From Bog-159 sp963707465 (lineage in GTDB: Bacteria; Acidobacteriota; Terriglobia; Bryobacterales; Bryobacteraceae), in the NCBI GenBank assembly GCA_963707465.1, contig CAVPQK010000027.1:372001-436000 (forward strand): 64,000 nucleotides of DNA, read 5' to 3'. The notes below the pieces were generated by a model. It was not told the origin of the DNA, made no database searches, and saw only the letters and a program-made list of their open reading frames with translations. The translations under genes and the position numbers were made by a program. Shown piece after piece: positions 41,847 through 49,252 of the stretch (the first letter of the stretch is position 1; every line of letters starts with the position of its first letter).

Positions 41847-42628
41847 AACTGGCCGCCGCGTGCGTCCTGGGCGCCCTCTTCGTTTCCGGCGCGCGGGCGG
41901 TGGAGCTGAAACCGGAAACGGTTCAGGCGTTCGACCGGTACATTGGCGAAACCGAGAAGCGCCTGGACCAGCGCCTGGCTCCCGGCGCGAAATTCCTTTG
42001 GGCGGATGAAGACGCACAGCGCGCGGATCGCGTCCGCCAAGGACAAGTGGCGATCGAAAACCGCGCGGCCGGTAACACCATTGCAGTGACCGGCGGATTG
42101 ATCCACGATTGGATCGGCGCGGTCTTCGTTCCGGGCGTCACGCTAGGTAAGACTCTTGCGCTCATTCAGGATTACGACCACAATCAGGACAACTACAAGC
42201 CCGAGGTGCTGGCATCGCGCCTGGTCAGCCGCCATGGAAACGACTTCAAGGTCTACCTGCGGCTGATGAAGCAAAAGGTCGTGACGGTGATCCTCGACAC
42301 GGATTACGACGTGCGGTATTTTCCGCTGGATGGCGGCCGCTGCCACAGCCGCGCTTATAGCACGCGCATCGCGCAAGTCCGAAACGCCGGCAAGCGGGAC
42401 GAGCGCATTTTGCCGCCGGGCCAGGACGATGGCTTTCTGTGGCGGTTGTACTCCTATTGGAGATTCCAGGAGCGCGACGGCGGCGTGTACGTGGAGTGTG
42501 AAGCCATCTCGCTAACCCGCGCCATACCGGCGGGACTGGGCTGGCTGATTGAGCCGATCATCGTCACGCTGCCGCGCGAATCGCTGGCAAATACTTTGCG
42601 GGAGACACGGACGGCGCTGCAGAAGTAG
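41843..42628 (+). CDS. Exported START/SRPBCC-like protein
   Basis: 261 aa with a signal peptide (MKLAAACVLGALFVSGARA). The remainder has the spacing of a START-like hydrophobic-ligand domain: GKTLALIQDYDHNQDNYKPEV, then the DGFLWRLYSYWRFQERDGGVYVECEAISLTR cross-strand region read in two parts, and a C-terminal helix (PRESLANTLRETRTALQ). Such folds bind lipids or other hydrophobic molecules. The start overlaps the mscS stop. The ligand is unknown, and the family call is moderate. Confidence 0.7.
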   Translation: MKLAAACVLGALFVSGARAVELKPETVQAFDRYIGETEKRLDQRLAPGAKFLWADEDAQRADRVRQGQVAIENRAAGNTIAVTGGLIHDWIGAVFVPGVTLGKTLALIQDYDHNQDNYKPEVLASRLVSRHGNDFKVYLRLMKQKVVTVILDTDYDVRYFPLDGGRCHSRAYSTRIAQVRNAGKRDERILPPGQDDGFLWRLYSYWRFQERDGGVYVECEAISLTRAIPAGLGWLIEPIIVTLPRESLANTLRETRTALQK

Positions 42629-42636
42629 ACGAGGGG

Positions 42637-42873
42637 TTACGGGCGGACCAGACCGCGTGGCTCTTCAAGCCGCTCCACGCGGCGGGCCGATTGCGATATC
42701 TCCGTGTGGAAATCCAGGCGCAGTTCGGCGAAACAATGCCGCATCTCCGCCCGCAAGGCTTGGATTTGAGCGCTCAGGGCTTTGGTATTCAACCAGGCGC
42801 TGAAAACGACCACGAGCAGGCTGCCAAACAACGCCAGCAGCGTGGGCAACCAAATCTGCACTTGCGCAGTCAT
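42637..42873 (-). CDS. Small membrane protein with coiled-coil tail
   Basis: About 78 aa from the ATG at 42873. One membrane helix (IWLPTLLALFGSLLVVVFSAWL) is followed by a heptad-like region (LSAQIQALRAEMRHCFAELRLDFH) and a short basic/acidic tail ending LEEPRGLVRP. Similar small proteins are widespread in acidobacteria without known function. A TATAAT lies 10 bases upstream. It is divergent from lexA. Confidence 0.65.
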   Translation of the reverse strand: MTAQVQIWLPTLLALFGSLLVVVFSAWLNTKALSAQIQALRAEMRHCFAELRLDFHTEISQSARRVERLEEPRGLVRP

Positions 42874-42883
42874 TGACAATCAG

Positions 42884-42889
42884 ATTATA
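42884..42889 (-). promoter_or_regulatory. Probable -10 of the small membrane protein gene
   Basis: TATAAT on the minus strand, 10 bases before the ATG at 42873. The leader would be only about three bases. Confidence 0.4.
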
Positions 42890-42978
42890 AGCGATTGCCA
42901 AGGCAGAAGCCCGTTCTTAGCAGCCTGCCGCTTGCATTTCCCTTTTTCTTCGCCCACAATGGGACAGAGAGGAGTCCC

Positions 42979-43605
42979 ATGGCTTTAACCCGCCGCCAAA
43001 AGCAAGTGCTCGACCTGATTGCGAAATTCGTCGACGAGAACGGCTACAGCCCCAGTTACGAAGAACTAGCGCAAGGCCTGAACCTGGCTTCGCTCGCCAC
43101 CGTGCACAAGCACATCTCCGCGCTGACCGGCAAGAACTATTTGAAGCGCGGCTTCAACCAGAGCCGCTCGTTGGAATTAGGCCCGAAATACGTGCACGAG
43201 AACCGCCGTCATCGGGATGCTGCCGCGCTGGAGATCCCGCTATTGGGCCGCATCGCTGCCGGATTGCCGGTCGAAGCGGTCGCGCAGCACGCCACGCTGA
43301 GCTTCGCCGATTTCGTGGGACACCCCGGCACGTTCGCGTTGGAAGTGCGCGGCGAGTCCATGATCGGCGACCATATCTGCGATGGAGACATGGTGCTGGT
43401 CGAGCGCGTCAACGAGGTGCGCGACGGCGACATCGTAGTAGCTCTCGTGGATGGCTCGGAAACCACGCTCAAACGCTTTTACCGCGAACCGGGAGGCAAA
43501 GTCCGCCTCCAGCCTGCCAATGCCGCGCTGCAGCCGATCGTCGTTCCAGCCGCGGACGTGCAAATACAGGGCCGCCTTTTAGCCGTTCTTCGCAAATATA
43601 GGTAA
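42979..43605 (+). CDS. lexA: LexA repressor
   Basis: 208 aa from the ATG at 42979, which has AGGAG nearby. SOS-response repressor that self-cleaves when RecA filaments form. The winged-helix DNA-binding domain (ALTRRQKQVLDLIAKFV, SPSYEELAQGLNL) is followed by the cleavage site Ala94-Gly95 (GRIAAGLP), catalytic Ser127 (RGESMIGDHI) and Lys165 (TTLKRF). No obvious LexA box of the GAAC- or CTGT-type was found upstream, so its operator may be of a different kind. Confidence 0.95.
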   Translation: MALTRRQKQVLDLIAKFVDENGYSPSYEELAQGLNLASLATVHKHISALTGKNYLKRGFNQSRSLELGPKYVHENRRHRDAAALEIPLLGRIAAGLPVEAVAQHATLSFADFVGHPGTFALEVRGESMIGDHICDGDMVLVERVNEVRDGDIVVALVDGSETTLKRFYREPGGKVRLQPANAALQPIVVPAADVQIQGRLLAVLRKYR

Positions 43606-43677
43606 CTTGACTAATCGCGTAAACGAATTACAAAGTCCCCGCAAATCTACGGAACTTTTGGCTCTTTCGTTCTTGCT

Positions 43678-43980
43678 TTAGCTTGCCGCGGACATGGTCA
43701 GGCCGGCGCTCAACTCTTGCTCGGCCCGCAGCCAGTCTTCTTCGGAAGAGCCGCCTTGATACCCCCGCGCTTCCCAATAGGAATAGGCTAGTTGGGCTAT
43801 TTCATCGAGCGTCGGACTGGGCGCATGGGTTGCTGCCGCGGACGAGGGGGCTGTTGTACTCTCGGATCTCTCTGTCACGCCGGGATTCCTATGCTTACGT
43901 GTTACTGTACTTTTGGCGCGCGCCGGAGCTGCGCCGGAAGACACCACAGGCTCGGAACTCGTACTTCTTTTAGTTGCCAT
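43678..43980 (-). CDS. DUF2934 protein
   Basis: 100 aa. The first ~55 residues are Ser/Thr/Ala-rich and probably disordered. The C-terminal part has the DUF2934 pattern: IAQLAYSYWEARGYQGGSS followed by EEDWLRAEQEL. The domain is small and helical and of unknown function, frequent in acidobacteria and proteobacteria. GGGAGAG lies about 11 bases upstream of the ATG. Confidence 0.85.
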   Translation of the reverse strand: MATKRSTSSEPVVSSGAAPARAKSTVTRKHRNPGVTERSESTTAPSSAAATHAPSPTLDEIAQLAYSYWEARGYQGGSSEEDWLRAEQELSAGLTMSAAS

Positions 43981-44105
43981 ACAAGGTATTTCTCTCCCTT
44001 AAATTCAACTTGATACTCTGATTTTACCAGACTCCACCGCCGGCACCGCAAAAAGTTTTTATCAATCCCATCACAATTTCGCTGGCCGTGTTATTTCGGA
44101 CAATC

Positions 44106-45434
44106 ATGTGGCAATGGAGGTACATTAATGTTATCGTGCGATCACGATTGGCGATTTTGCTCCTGCTGGCCCTGACGGCAGCGGGCTCCAAGGCCGCGGC
44201 GCCGCGGGTGCTGGCCGTGGATGTGGATGGGATGATCCATCCGGTCACCACCGAAATCGTGTCGCGCGCCGTCCAACAAGCCAAACAAGAAGGCGCGGTG
44301 GTGTTGCTGGTGCGCTTGAATACGCCCGGCGGCCTCATGGACGCGATGCGCGAGTCCATCGAAGAGATCGTCGCCGCGCCCATGCCGGTCATCACTTACG
44401 TAGGGCCCAGCGGCGCGCGCGCGGCGTCGGCGGGCTTTTTCATCCTGGAAGCCGGCGACGTCGCGGCCATGGCGCCGGGCACCAATACCGGCGCGGCGCA
44501 TCCGGTGATGATCGGCGGCGAGATGGATGCGGTCATGAAGCAGAAGGTGGAGAACGACGCGGCGGCCTCTCTGCGCAGCATCGTGGCCAAGCGCGGGCGC
44601 AACAGCGCGCTAGCCGAGAAAGCCATCCGGGAGAGCCAGTCGTTTACCGACAAAGAGGCGCTCGATAACCATCTGATCGAATTGGTGGCGCGCAATGAGC
44701 GGGATCTGCTCGACCAACTGGATGGCCGCGAGGTCACGCGCCTGGATGGCGCGCGCGTGGTGCTGCACACGCGCGGCGCTGTCATCGAAGTCTACGAAAG
44801 GAATTGGCGCCAGAAAATCATCTCCGCGATCAGCGATCCCAACCTGGCGCTGGTTCTGCTGGTGCTGGGTGCGCTCGGCATCTACGTGGAGTTCACCTCG
44901 CCCGGCTTGATCGTGCCCGGCATCCTGGGAGCGATCATGGCCCTGCTGGGCCTCTCCGCGCTCTCCGTGCTGCCCATCAACTGGTTGGGCGCGGCGCTGC
45001 TGCTGCTGGCGTTCGCGCTGTTCATCCTGGAAGCGAAATTCGCGACGCACGGCATCCTGGGATCGGGCGGCGCGCTGTCGATGGTGCTGGGTGCGGTGAT
45101 GCTGATCGACAGTCCCGTGCCGGAAATGCGCGTTCACCTTTCCACCGCTATCGCGCTGGCGTTGCCCTTCTCGCTCATCACCATGGTGCTGCTCTCGCTG
45201 GTGCTGCGCGCGCGGCACAATAAAGTGGTCACCGGCAGCCAGGGCATGATCGGCGAGATCGGAACGGCCGTCACGCCGCTCGATCCCGAAGGCAAGATCC
45301 TTGTCCGCGGCGAATACTGGAATGCCGTCGCGCCGGCCCCGGTCGCCGCCGGCGGCCCGGTGCGCGTCGTGGCCATCCATCAACTCCAACTCACCGTTGA
45401 ACCTATTCCCCTACGGAACGGAGTCTCATCATGA
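44106..45434 (+). CDS. NfeD-family membrane serine protease
   Basis: About 442 aa if read from the ATG at 44106; GTG at 44088 or 44136 are alternatives. After a signal/membrane segment (RLAILLLLALTAAGSKA) comes a ClpP-class protease domain (LLVRLNTPGGLMDAMRESI, GPSGARAASAGFFILEAGDVA) whose Ser sits in RAASAGF. Several membrane helices and a C-terminal NfeD OB-fold domain (GMIGEIGTAVTPLDPEGKILVRGEYW) follow. Such proteases work with SPFH proteins, and the next gene is one, starting inside the stop codon (ATGA). The strong GGAGG at 44116-44120 is placed for an out-of-frame ATG at 44128 rather than for this gene. Confidence 0.88.
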   Translation: MWQWRYINVIVRSRLAILLLLALTAAGSKAAAPRVLAVDVDGMIHPVTTEIVSRAVQQAKQEGAVVLLVRLNTPGGLMDAMRESIEEIVAAPMPVITYVGPSGARAASAGFFILEAGDVAAMAPGTNTGAAHPVMIGGEMDAVMKQKVENDAAASLRSIVAKRGRNSALAEKAIRESQSFTDKEALDNHLIELVARNERDLLDQLDGREVTRLDGARVVLHTRGAVIEVYERNWRQKIISAISDPNLALVLLVLGALGIYVEFTSPGLIVPGILGAIMALLGLSALSVLPINWLGAALLLLAFALFILEAKFATHGILGSGGALSMVLGAVMLIDSPVPEMRVHLSTAIALALPFSLITMVLLSLVLRARHNKVVTGSQGMIGEIGTAVTPLDPEGKILVRGEYWNAVAPAPVAAGGPVRVVAIHQLQLTVEPIPLRNGVSS

Positions 45435-46222
45435 TCGACTTCACCAGCTTCACCACCATCGTTATCATCATCGTGGTGCTGTACCTGATCTCTTCCATCA
45501 AGATCCTGCGCGAGTACGAGCGCGGCGTCATCTTCCGGCTGGGCCGGCTGCTCGACCAACCGAAAGGACCGGGCATCGTCCTGGTTTTCGCGCCCATCGA
45601 TCGCATGGTGCGCGTTTCGCTGCGCATCGAGACTCTCGAGGTCCCGCCGCAGGATGTCATCACGCGCGACAACGTGACCGTGAAAGTGAACGCGGTCATT
45701 TACTTCCGGGTCCTGGAGCCGCGCCTGGCTATTGTTGAGGTCTCGAACTTCCTCAACGCCACTTCGCAACTGGCGCAAACCACCCTGCGCAGCGTGCTGG
45801 GCGAGGTGGAATTAGACGAGCTTCTGAGCCAGCGGGATAAGCTCAACTTGCGGCTGCAATCCATTCTCGATCAGCACACTTCGCCCTGGGGCGTGAAGGT
45901 GACCGTGGTCGAGGTGAAGCAGGTGGACCTGCCGGAGCAGATGATCCGCGCCATCGGCCGCCAGGCCGAGGCCGAGCGCGAGCGCCGCGCCAAAATCATT
46001 CACGCCGAAGGGGAATACAGCGCCGCCGAGAAACTCTCCATGGCGGCCAAGGTCATTCAGGAACAGCCCGTCGCCATCCAGTTGCGATATTTGCAAACAC
46101 TGGTGGAAATCGGCACAGAAAAAAATACCACCATCGTTTTCCCTCTGCCAATCGATATACTGTCATCTTTGGAGCGCGCGCTCGGTAAACTGGGCGAACC
46201 ATCCAAACCGGCTAACTCATGA
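45431..46222 (+). CDS. Slipin/stomatin-like SPFH protein
   Basis: 263 aa. One N-terminal membrane segment (TTIVIIIVVLYLISSIK) precedes the SPFH domain (ILREYERGVIFRLGRLL ... GIVLVFAPIDRMVRVSLR) and a helical part with RQAEAERERRAKIIHAEGEY. Slipins form membrane microdomain scaffolds and pair with NfeD-type proteases, which cleave their C-terminal end. The start overlaps the NfeD stop and the stop overlaps the next ATG. Confidence 0.93.
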   Translation: MIDFTSFTTIVIIIVVLYLISSIKILREYERGVIFRLGRLLDQPKGPGIVLVFAPIDRMVRVSLRIETLEVPPQDVITRDNVTVKVNAVIYFRVLEPRLAIVEVSNFLNATSQLAQTTLRSVLGEVELDELLSQRDKLNLRLQSILDQHTSPWGVKVTVVEVKQVDLPEQMIRAIGRQAEAERERRAKIIHAEGEYSAAEKLSMAAKVIQEQPVAIQLRYLQTLVEIGTEKNTTIVFPLPIDILSSLERALGKLGEPSKPANS

Positions 46223-46818
46223 AGAACACCGAAACTGGCGAATTCGAACTGGTGCTGGGCAACCGGCAGTTGCTCAGCGGGTTTTTTCTGGTAGTGATTC
46301 TGTTCGCGGTGTTTTTCGTCATGGGCTACATCGTGGGCCGCAACTCCTCGCCCACGCCCCAACTCGCCGCGAATCGCGATCAGAACACCGGGACCACTGT
46401 GCCGCCGAACTCGCGTCCGCAGCCGGCTTCCGGAGCGATTCCCGCGCCGCAGAGTTCGCCCGCGGCCGCGGAGCAACCGAGGGAAGATGCCGGCGCGGCC
46501 AGTGAACCGCAACCCACCACGCAGCCAGCCCGGCAAACCGAGACTAAGCCTGCTACACCTGCTCCCGCCGAACCCGCGCCGGTCGAGCCAGCCCCCGGCG
46601 ATACCTATCTGCAAGTCACGTCGGTCAAGCAGGAGGTGGCCGAGACAGTGGCCAAGACGCTTAAGGACAAGGGCTTCCCGGCCGTCTTGTCTCCCGGTCC
46701 GCAAGGCAAGACGCGCGTGCTGGTGGGGCCTTACACGGACTTGGGCAAACTCGGACAAGCCAAAGCGGATCTGGAGCGTTTGGGCTTCTCGCCATTTCGT
46801 CAGAAGATAGAAAGGTGA
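46219..46818 (+). CDS. SPOR-domain membrane protein
   Basis: 199 aa. A single membrane helix (LLSGFFLVVILFAVFFVMGYIVG) is followed by a long Pro/Ala/Glu/Gln-rich linker (about 50-130) and a C-terminal SPOR domain (DTYLQVTSVKQEVAETVAKTL ... KTRVLVGPYTDLGKLGQAKADLERLG). SPOR domains bind denuded glycan strands at division septa. The gene lies between the slipin and lipA, joined to both by four-base overlaps. A role in cell division or septal murein is inferred. Confidence 0.88.
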   Translation: MKNTETGEFELVLGNRQLLSGFFLVVILFAVFFVMGYIVGRNSSPTPQLAANRDQNTGTTVPPNSRPQPASGAIPAPQSSPAAAEQPREDAGAASEPQPTTQPARQTETKPATPAPAEPAPVEPAPGDTYLQVTSVKQEVAETVAKTLKDKGFPAVLSPGPQGKTRVLVGPYTDLGKLGQAKADLERLGFSPFRQKIER

Positions 46819-47720
46819 GCGCTGATTTGGTCCAGATCGGAGGCGCCGCGCCGCGCTTGCCCGCATGGGCCCGCAAAAGCGCCACGCACTACGACGCGCT
46901 GCATCGTTTGAAAGCCGACTTGCGGCAACTGAATCTGCACACGGTCTGCGAATCGGCGCGCTGCCCGAATATCCACGAATGCTTCCCGCGCGGCGCGGCC
47001 ACCTTCATGATCCTCGGCAACCTGTGCACCCGCGGCTGCGGATTCTGTTCGGTGCCCAAAGGCTCTCCGGCTAAGCAGGACATGCGCCTCGATCCGGCCG
47101 AGCCCGCCAACGTCGCGCGCATGGCCGCCGCCATGAAACTGCGCTACGTGGTGATCACCAGCGTCAATCGCGACGATCTGGAAGACGGCGGCTCCGCGCA
47201 TTTCGCGGAAACGGTGCGCCAGGTGCGGCGCGCCCTGCCGGACGCCCGCGTGGAAGTGCTGACGCCCGATTTTTGCGGCGACCTGCAGGCCGTGGCCCGC
47301 GTGCTGGATGCCGTCCCGCATGTCTTCAATCACAACATGGAAACGGTGCCGCGGCTCTACCGAAGAGTGCGTCCGCAGGCCGATTACCGGCAGTCGCTCG
47401 ATGTGCTGGATTTCGCGCGCCGCCATCGGCCCGATATCCTGACCAAATCCGGCTTGATGGCCGGGCTTGGCGAGACCGAAGAGGAGGTGCATGCCGTCCT
47501 GCGCGATCTGCGCGCCGCCGGAACGGCCGTCGCCACCATCGGCCAGTATCTCCGGCCCACGCGCCACAATCTGCCCGTAGCCGCTTACATCGAGCCGGAG
47601 CAGTTCGACCGCTATCGCGATTACGGCCTGTCCATCGGCTTCCAAATGGTCTTCAGCGGCCCGCTGGTGCGCAGTTCCTATATGGCCGACCGGGTCAGCG
47701 AAGAGGCGTTGGCACATTGA
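46815..47720 (+). CDS. lipA: Lipoyl synthase
   Basis: 301 aa from a GTG at 46815 overlapping the previous stop (GTGA). Radical-SAM enzyme that inserts two sulfurs into octanoyl groups of 2-oxoacid dehydrogenases and the glycine cleavage H-protein. Both clusters are intact: Cys45, Cys50, Cys56 (CESARCPNIHEC) for the auxiliary [4Fe-4S] and Cys71, Cys75, Cys78 (CTRGCGFC) for the SAM cluster. No lipB is seen nearby. Its stop overlaps the TTG start of lnt. Confidence 0.96.
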   Translation: MSADLVQIGGAAPRLPAWARKSATHYDALHRLKADLRQLNLHTVCESARCPNIHECFPRGAATFMILGNLCTRGCGFCSVPKGSPAKQDMRLDPAEPANVARMAAAMKLRYVVITSVNRDDLEDGGSAHFAETVRQVRRALPDARVEVLTPDFCGDLQAVARVLDAVPHVFNHNMETVPRLYRRVRPQADYRQSLDVLDFARRHRPDILTKSGLMAGLGETEEEVHAVLRDLRAAGTAVATIGQYLRPTRHNLPVAAYIEPEQFDRYRDYGLSIGFQMVFSGPLVRSSYMADRVSEEALAH

Positions 47721-49252
47721 ACTACCTCGGCGCGCTGCTTACCGCGGTCCTCCTCATCCTGGCGTTTCCGCGCTTCAACCTGGTATGGTGCGCGCCGGTG
47801 GCGCTGGCGCCGCTGCTGGTGGCCGTGGCGCGCGAGCCTCGCCCGTGGCGCCGCTTTCTGCTGGGTCAGATCGCTGGGGTGGTCTATTGGTTCGGCGTCT
47901 GCTACTGGATACAGGGCGTGCTGGCTTTCTATGGCGGCCTGAACGCGCCGTTGGCCTGGCTCGCGTTCCTGCTATTCTGCCTGATCAAAGCTCTGCACAT
48001 GGGCGTGTTCGCGTTGCTGGCCGGTATCCTGATGCGCAGATCGTGGGCCATGCCCGCGGTGGCCGCCTTATGGGTTGCCATCGAAGCCACGCACGGATCG
48101 CTCGGATTTGCGTGGTTGGCGCTGGGCAATGCCGGCATCGACATGGGATTGCCGATGCGCCTGGCGCCTTACACTAGCGTCTACGGCCTGTCGTTCGTCT
48201 TCATGGCGATGGCCACCGCCATGGCGCTGGCGGTGCTTGGGCGGCCGCGCCAGTACCTGTTGTGGCTGCTTCCCCTACCTTTTCTCATCTTTCTGCCGGC
48301 GCTCCCCGATGCCCGCCGTGGCCGCGAAACCGCCGTCCTGGTGCAACCCAACATCTCCGAAGACGAGCAATGGACCGTGGAATCGGTCGACCGCATGCAG
48401 CGAAACCTGGCCGCACTCTCGCTGCGCGCGGCCCTGGCCGGCGGCGCCGAGCATCCCGCCCTGATCGTCTGGCCCGAAGTCCCGGCGCCGCTCTATTACG
48501 ATGCGGACCCGCGCTTCCGCGGCTACGTGGCCGATCTGGCGCGCCTCGCCAATACCAACCTTCTGCTGGGAGTGGTGGCGCACACGCCGCAAGGCGCGCC
48601 GCTGAACTCCGCCGTCCTGGTGGCGCCGGACGGACGGCTGGTTACCCGCTACGACAAGGTCAACCTGGTGCCCTTCGGCGAGTTCGTCCCCTGGCCTTTC
48701 GATTTCGTGAAACGCATCACCACCGAAGCGGGCGATTTCACTCCCGGCAAGCAAGTGGTCGTGTCGCCCATCGACGGTCACAAATTGGGCACCTTCATCT
48801 GCTATGAATCCGTGTTCCCCAATTTCGTGCGTCGCTTTGTGGCGGACGGCGCGGAAGTGCTGTTCAACATCTCCAACGACGGCTACTTCGGCAAGAGCGC
48901 CGCGCGTCTGCAGCACCTGGAAATCGTGCGCATGCGCGCCGCCGAAAACCGGCGCTGGATCCTGCGCTCGACCAACGACGGAATTACCGGCACCATCGAC
49001 CCCGCCGGCCGCCTGCGCGGGACGCTGCCGCTCTATGAGGAGGCCGCCTCGCGCACGGGCTTCAGTTACATCCAAGGGCGCACGTTCTATACGCGCTTTG
49101 GCGACTGGTTCCCCATTCTGTGCGCGGTGCTGGCCGCGGCTCTGCTGATCGTCACGAAGCGCTCGCCCGACGGATCCGCTGTCAGAATCCGATCCGCCGT
49201 TCGAGCGAGTGGAATCGCGGGTCCGCTCGCAGGCCGTCCCATAGATAGCTGA
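47717..49252 (+). CDS. lnt: Apolipoprotein N-acyltransferase
   Basis: 511 aa from a TTG at 47717 overlapping the lipA stop (TTGA). It adds the third acyl chain to the N-terminal cysteine of lipoproteins. Eight or so N-terminal membrane segments lead into a nitrilase-fold domain with Glu254 (VWPEVPAP), Lys314 (YDKVNLVPFGEF) and Cys362 (FICYESVF), the full triad. A final membrane helix is present (FPILCAVLAAALLIVT). The last ~23 codons run antisense to the end of the next gene (49182-49252 overlap) and are probably an unconserved tail. The CHAT lipoprotein downstream at 56134 would be one of its substrates. Confidence 0.93.
   Translation: MNYLGALLTAVLLILAFPRFNLVWCAPVALAPLLVAVAREPRPWRRFLLGQIAGVVYWFGVCYWIQGVLAFYGGLNAPLAWLAFLLFCLIKALHMGVFALLAGILMRRSWAMPAVAALWVAIEATHGSLGFAWLALGNAGIDMGLPMRLAPYTSVYGLSFVFMAMATAMALAVLGRPRQYLLWLLPLPFLIFLPALPDARRGRETAVLVQPNISEDEQWTVESVDRMQRNLAALSLRAALAGGAEHPALIVWPEVPAPLYYDADPRFRGYVADLARLANTNLLLGVVAHTPQGAPLNSAVLVAPDGRLVTRYDKVNLVPFGEFVPWPFDFVKRITTEAGDFTPGKQVVVSPIDGHKLGTFICYESVFPNFVRRFVADGAEVLFNISNDGYFGKSAARLQHLEIVRMRAAENRRWILRSTNDGITGTIDPAGRLRGTLPLYEEAASRTGFSYIQGRTFYTRFGDWFPILCAVLAAALLIVTKRSPDGSAVRIRSAVRASGIAGPLAGRPIDS

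Noticed and set aside
42880..42978. Looked for a LexA box before lexA
   Set aside because: Only an isolated GTTC is present; no second half-site of the known GAAC/GTTC or CTG/CAG types could be supported.
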